Below, piece after piece: positions 5,804 to 8,981 of a stretch of DNA of 8,981 bases. This DNA is from Fidelibacterota bacterium (GTDB taxonomy: Bacteria; Fidelibacterota; Marinisomatia; Marinisomatales; CAZVFT01). Numbering within the stretch: position 1 is the first letter of the stretch; every line of letters begins with the position of its first letter. The notes under the pieces are model-generated. The model was given only the letters and a program-made list of their open reading frames with translations. It did not search any database and had not been told where the DNA came from. The stretch lies in the NCBI GenBank assembly GCA_014381485.1, contig JACNLN010000044.1:1-8981 (forward strand), given 5' to 3'. Position numbers and translations under genes: made by a program.

Positions 5804-8800
5804 ATGAAAAAAGTTATGCCAGTGAAAGTATTTGCGTTTACATCTATAATACTTATAGGAATCACGTTTGGTTCTGAACCGAAATATGGAACGGGGGCAG
5901 ACGCAGATTTTGATTTTAGACAATCAAGACTCGGGAAAATTGGTGACTATCCATTTCCCACAAACCCAATGAATGATCGTGCCAAGGGATATCTGCTGAA
6001 AGGGAAAGTTAAGAGTGCCGTTTCAAACTACGGGAATTTCATTACCTGGGACGACCATCCAGCGGCACTTTGGGGAGATTATACCTATTTACCCCATGTG
6101 TCGTTCGTAGCCGGTGTGCCGGGACAGGCATATTCATCAAGATACGACTGGGATGTTCACGAGACGATTGGAACAGGGGATGTTCCCGATCGAAAAGTTT
6201 GGTGTTCCCGGGAGGCCTATAATGATTGGTTCAGTAACAGTGACACCAATTTTGTGGGGATTCTTTTTAACGCTGAAGAGGATCGGGGGGATGTAGGGAC
6301 ACAAGTTTTAAATGTAAGTCAGATAGATGATATTAATCAGTGGTGTTTTAGCAATGATACACTATTTATCAGTGTTGAGGGTGTAGCAGACCCCAATAAT
6401 CCGAGGTCACGGATAGGATTAATAAGACCGTGGGCATTGCGACCGAAGTTGAAAGAGCGTGGTGATGATTTTGATATCTATTATTATGGTGATGATCAGG
6501 AGGAATGGACTGCTGATGATGACTATATGTATTATGGTGCCAACGTGGCTGAATCGTGGTTCACCCGATGGAGACCCAGCACAAATACAGAGTGGCATGC
6601 CGCAAATAAAGCCAGGATTAATACTCACAACACAGATGTTGATGCGGGGGATATTTTTAGCGATACGCCATTCAGTTATCCCGGTGATTCCTATCCACTG
6701 CTTGCACACAGCAGTTACTCTACAACCTGGCCTACCCGTTTTAACGAAGAGACTGGAGAGGAGGAACCATTCTGGCCTGGTTGGTGGGCGGAAGATTATA
6801 ATGAGAATTTGCCCGAATGTTCCGGAACCCGGAAGGATCCCGATTGCTGGGAGATTGTAGAAGGTAGATTTATTTCTGATAACGATGTTTATATGGAGTT
6901 TGATGACCGCTGGGCGCACAGAAGCAATATCGTCAACACTAATAATGAATATGAACAGACTGGCTATCCTATGGGGTTTAGGGTAAAGGCAGAAGTGCAT
7001 TCGTATGGTGTTTCATATGCTGAGGATATTTTATTTGTAACAGTAAGAGCGAGGAATGAAAGTGGAGACTGGTGTGCAACCGATGAGGATGGTAATATGC
7101 TTGATGAATTTGGATTTGTCACGAATGATCCAGCAGAGCAGTTATGTGGCGATGGGATGATTATGCCTGATGGAACCAAGCTAAACCGGGGAAAAGGATT
7201 TAATTACAAAGGTATGTATCTCGGTTTCTATATGGACGCAGATGCTGCCTCTACCGATATCTATGGAAATTTCTGGCCACACACAAATGCAGATGATTTT
7301 ATGGAATATTATGATGAGCGCTTCTATGTTGCTGGCGATTCCCTCGTTATCAGTATGGCAATGATCTACGATTACGATGGTAACAGTAATGGTGTTACAG
7401 ATTTGGCTATTGTTGCAACACAGATGCTGGACACACCCAAAGCAACGGAAGTAATTGATCTAGACGGGGATGGTTTCCCAGACCGCTTTCCGGGAGAAGC
7501 CCTAAAGATGACAGACTGGCACTGGTTTGACTGGTACAATCGTCCCGGTGTGGTAGAGCGTGAAAGTAATATGAACTGTTGTGCTGGTGCAAAAGGTCGA
7601 CCTCAAGCCCGGAATAGGGAGGAAATTTTATACAAGGTCATCGCAGGAGATACCACCAATATTAGCTCTGATGAAAAAGATTGGTTTTTCCATACACCTT
7701 ATCCAGATACGGATCTTGATACCGACTTGAACCCTCATTTTGATTCTATTGATGGATTGTATGAAACGGATGAATTCACCGGGGGAGCTGAACCAGGAAA
7801 CGGTCTGGATTGTGTGCTCATTATGAGCTGTGGGCCATTTGATGTCGACGTGGGGGAGGAAGTTCCCTTCTCATTTTGTATTATCTTTGGTCAAAATAAA
7901 TTCGATCTGATAAAAAATGCAAGATTTGCTCAAATTATGTATAACTCTCATTATCAGGGATATACACCTCCTACTAAACCTACTATAACTTCCATACTGG
8001 ATCACGGAAAAGTTACACTAACCTGGGATGATGAAGCAGAGCTATCTAAGGACGTAGTTACAGGTTATACCGATTTTGAAGGATATAAGATTTATAAAAG
8101 TATTGATGGTGGAAAAACCTGGGGTGGTCCCGAGGACAAGATTTATGATATTTCAGATATTCTTGTTGGCTGGAGACCCATTGTCCAATTTGATCTTTCT
8201 GCTGAAAAGGATTCAGCATATTGTGTACGGGGCTTTGAAGAAGATGGTGGTTGTGTAGATGGGATAGTTCGCGGAGGTTCAATTTCAGGTCCTGACCCTA
8301 TGGCACCGTGGTTTCATTTAGGTAATGACACGGGGCTTGATGATGAATTCTGGCTGAATGATTCACTCTATTATTTTACAAAAATTAATGATTCTACTTA
8401 TACTTTCATTGATTATGATGTACACGATGGTATTGAATACACATATTCTGTTACCGCTTATGATATGGGCGTGGAAGCTCCAACAAGTACACGCTTAGTT
8501 CCCATCGGGAATGGCCAATTTCAAGCTGTTGTGGACACCAATTATTCAAACCCCGATCACTGGTCCAGTCCTCGTGGATATGAAAGTATTGAATGTTCGA
8601 AAGGGACGACCGTCCATGACAGGAATTTTGTCACAGTGACACCCGGTTATCCTGCCGAAGATGATCTCGATGAAATTAAAGTCGTTCCAAATCCATATAT
8701 CGTTCATTCCAGTTTTAATGAAACTGAATATGTGAAGCGATTAAGGTTTACTCATTTGCCACAAATATGCGAGATTACTATTTACACCATTTCAGGTGAG

Positions 8801-8950
8801 AAAGTGCAGACACTAAATCACGAGGCGGGAGGAAGTGAATGGTGGAATTTGAGAACGGTAAATAATCAGGAAATTGCTCCCGGCTTATATCTCTACACTG
8901 TGGAGTCGGGCGATAAAAAATTCATAGGAAAATTTGCAGTTGTTCGTTAG
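5804..8950 (+). CDS. Large secreted protein with fibronectin-III-like region and T9SS type A-like sorting domain
   Basis: This is a complete 1048-residue protein. The start is ATG 5804: an in-frame TAG at 5798-5800 excludes anything upstream, and ATG 5816 (residue 5) is the only close alternative. No Shine-Dalgarno site is visible. A signal peptide spans about 1-24 (MKKVMPVKVF, then a hydrophobic run ending TFGS). The large N-terminal part (about 25-660) is not a family I can name; it includes a VSNYGNFI-type segment and Ca-site-like DYDGNSNG (523) and DLDGDGFPD (552-560). Residues 669-700 carry an MSCGPFDVDVGEE motif of a type often seen in long exported FCB proteins. A fibronectin-III-like region runs about 722-895 (VTLTWDDEAE, GYKIYKS, YTYSVTAYD). 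Residues 958-1048 are a sorting domain. The protein is therefore expected on the surface or released. It has 15 cysteines, suggesting disulfides. It lies downstream of a TonB-dependent receptor and may bind or process the same ligand, but no catalytic motif is evident. Confidence 0.9.
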   Translation: MKKVMPVKVFAFTSIILIGITFGSEPKYGTGADADFDFRQSRLGKIGDYPFPTNPMNDRAKGYLLKGKVKSAVSNYGNFITWDDHPAALWGDYTYLPHVSFVAGVPGQAYSSRYDWDVHETIGTGDVPDRKVWCSREAYNDWFSNSDTNFVGILFNAEEDRGDVGTQVLNVSQIDDINQWCFSNDTLFISVEGVADPNNPRSRIGLIRPWALRPKLKERGDDFDIYYYGDDQEEWTADDDYMYYGANVAESWFTRWRPSTNTEWHAANKARINTHNTDVDAGDIFSDTPFSYPGDSYPLLAHSSYSTTWPTRFNEETGEEEPFWPGWWAEDYNENLPECSGTRKDPDCWEIVEGRFISDNDVYMEFDDRWAHRSNIVNTNNEYEQTGYPMGFRVKAEVHSYGVSYAEDILFVTVRARNESGDWCATDEDGNMLDEFGFVTNDPAEQLCGDGMIMPDGTKLNRGKGFNYKGMYLGFYMDADAASTDIYGNFWPHTNADDFMEYYDERFYVAGDSLVISMAMIYDYDGNSNGVTDLAIVATQMLDTPKATEVIDLDGDGFPDRFPGEALKMTDWHWFDWYNRPGVVERESNMNCCAGAKGRPQARNREEILYKVIAGDTTNISSDEKDWFFHTPYPDTDLDTDLNPHFDSIDGLYETDEFTGGAEPGNGLDCVLIMSCGPFDVDVGEEVPFSFCIIFGQNKFDLIKNARFAQIMYNSHYQGYTPPTKPTITSILDHGKVTLTWDDEAELSKDVVTGYTDFEGYKIYKSIDGGKTWGGPEDKIYDISDILVGWRPIVQFDLSAEKDSAYCVRGFEEDGGCVDGIVRGGSISGPDPMAPWFHLGNDTGLDDEFWLNDSLYYFTKINDSTYTFIDYDVHDGIEYTYSVTAYDMGVEAPTSTRLVPIGNGQFQAVVDTNYSNPDHWSSPRGYESIECSKGTTVHDRNFVTVTPGYPAEDDLDEIKVVPNPYIVHSSFNETEYVKRLRFTHLPQICEITIYTISGEKVQTLNHEAGGSEWWNLRTVNNQEIAPGLYLYTVESGDKKFIGKFAVVR
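8675..8947 (+). other. C-terminal sorting domain (T9SS type A / FlgD-Ig-like) of the secreted protein
   Basis: Residues 958-1048 follow the type A order: VVPNPY at 960-965, a strand ITIYTISGEKVQTL, then WWNLRT, IAPGLYLYTVES, and a closing strand FIGKFAVVR. In the known system the T9SS machinery recognises this domain during outer-membrane passage and usually cleaves it. No T9SS component gene is visible here, so dependence on T9SS is inferred from the domain. Closely similar FlgD-Ig-like tails occur in FCB phyla where full T9SS is less well studied. Confidence 0.85.
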
Positions 8951-8951
8951 T

Positions 8952-8958
8952 AGGAAGA
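8952..8958 (+). promoter_or_regulatory. Shine-Dalgarno-like AGGAAGA for the next gene
   Basis: AGGAAGA begins two bases after the stop of the secreted-protein gene and sits 4 bases before ATG 8963 (GGA core 7 bases before it). It is the best ribosome-binding-like site in the window and supports a translationally coupled downstream gene. Confidence 0.45.
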
Positions 8959-8962
8959 GATG

Positions 8963-8981
8963 ATGATTATCAGGCATTTTG
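8963..8981 (+). CDS. Possible start of the next gene, truncated by the window end
   Basis: Tandem ATGs at 8960 and 8963 (same frame) follow the AGGAAGA site and read M-M-I-I-R-H-F before the window ends. The second ATG has the better spacing. The short interval after the upstream stop (about 10 bases) would make it an operon partner. Six or seven residues are too few to name a product; the Met-Ile-Ile-Arg start would suit a signal peptide but proves nothing. Confidence 0.35.

Noticed and set aside
6419..7000. A 193-codon - strand reading frame inside the secreted-protein gene
   Set aside because: It lies wholly antisense to a well-supported gene with a signal peptide and sorting domain. Its His/Ile-rich translation mirrors the Asp/Asn/Tyr codons of the sense strand.

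Overview
The window looks like ordinary chromosomal sequence from a Gram-negative bacterium of the Fibrobacterota-Chlorobiota-Bacteroidota (FCB) superphylum. Three things point there: a TonB-dependent receptor with an N-terminal carboxypeptidase-regulatory-like domain, a secreted protein ending in a type IX secretion (T9SS) type A-like sorting domain, and weak or absent Shine-Dalgarno sites before two of the genes. Asp/Asn/Gly/Trp-rich repeats of the kind DxNGNGxWDxGExF inside envelope proteins make me favour a Neomarinimicrobiota (Marinimicrobia/SAR406), Calditrichota or KSB1-like lineage over classical Bacteroidetes. That placement is an inference from style, not from a marker gene.

Layout, all on the + strand: (1) 2-2035 is the 3' part of a large gene of unknown function whose frame is open back to the window edge, with an Asp-rich repeat block at 608-967. 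(2) After 24 bases, 2060-5530 encodes a complete 1156-residue TonB-dependent outer-membrane receptor that carries the same Asp-rich motif in long insertions. (3) 5531-5803 is a 273-base gap filled mainly by a nearly symmetrical four-hairpin REP/BIME-like element at 5593-5738. (4) 5804-8950 encodes a complete 1048-residue secreted protein with a fibronectin-III-like region and a C-terminal sorting domain. (5) At 8960/8963, ten bases after the last stop and behind a good Shine-Dalgarno sequence, another gene probably begins and runs off the window.

The first two genes are probably co-transcribed, and the third and fourth may belong to the same unit, with the repeat element lying between. A reasonable reading is a cell-envelope uptake or surface-display locus: the receptor in the outer membrane, the sorting-domain protein exported and attached to the surface, and the Asp-rich protein as a possible third envelope partner. 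The substrate cannot be read from the sequence. I see no tRNA, rRNA, CRISPR, integrase, transposase gene or phage gene. The least ordinary items are the palindromic repeat element and the Ca-site-like repeats shared by otherwise unrelated neighbouring proteins, one copy of which is framed by the only two cysteines of the receptor.
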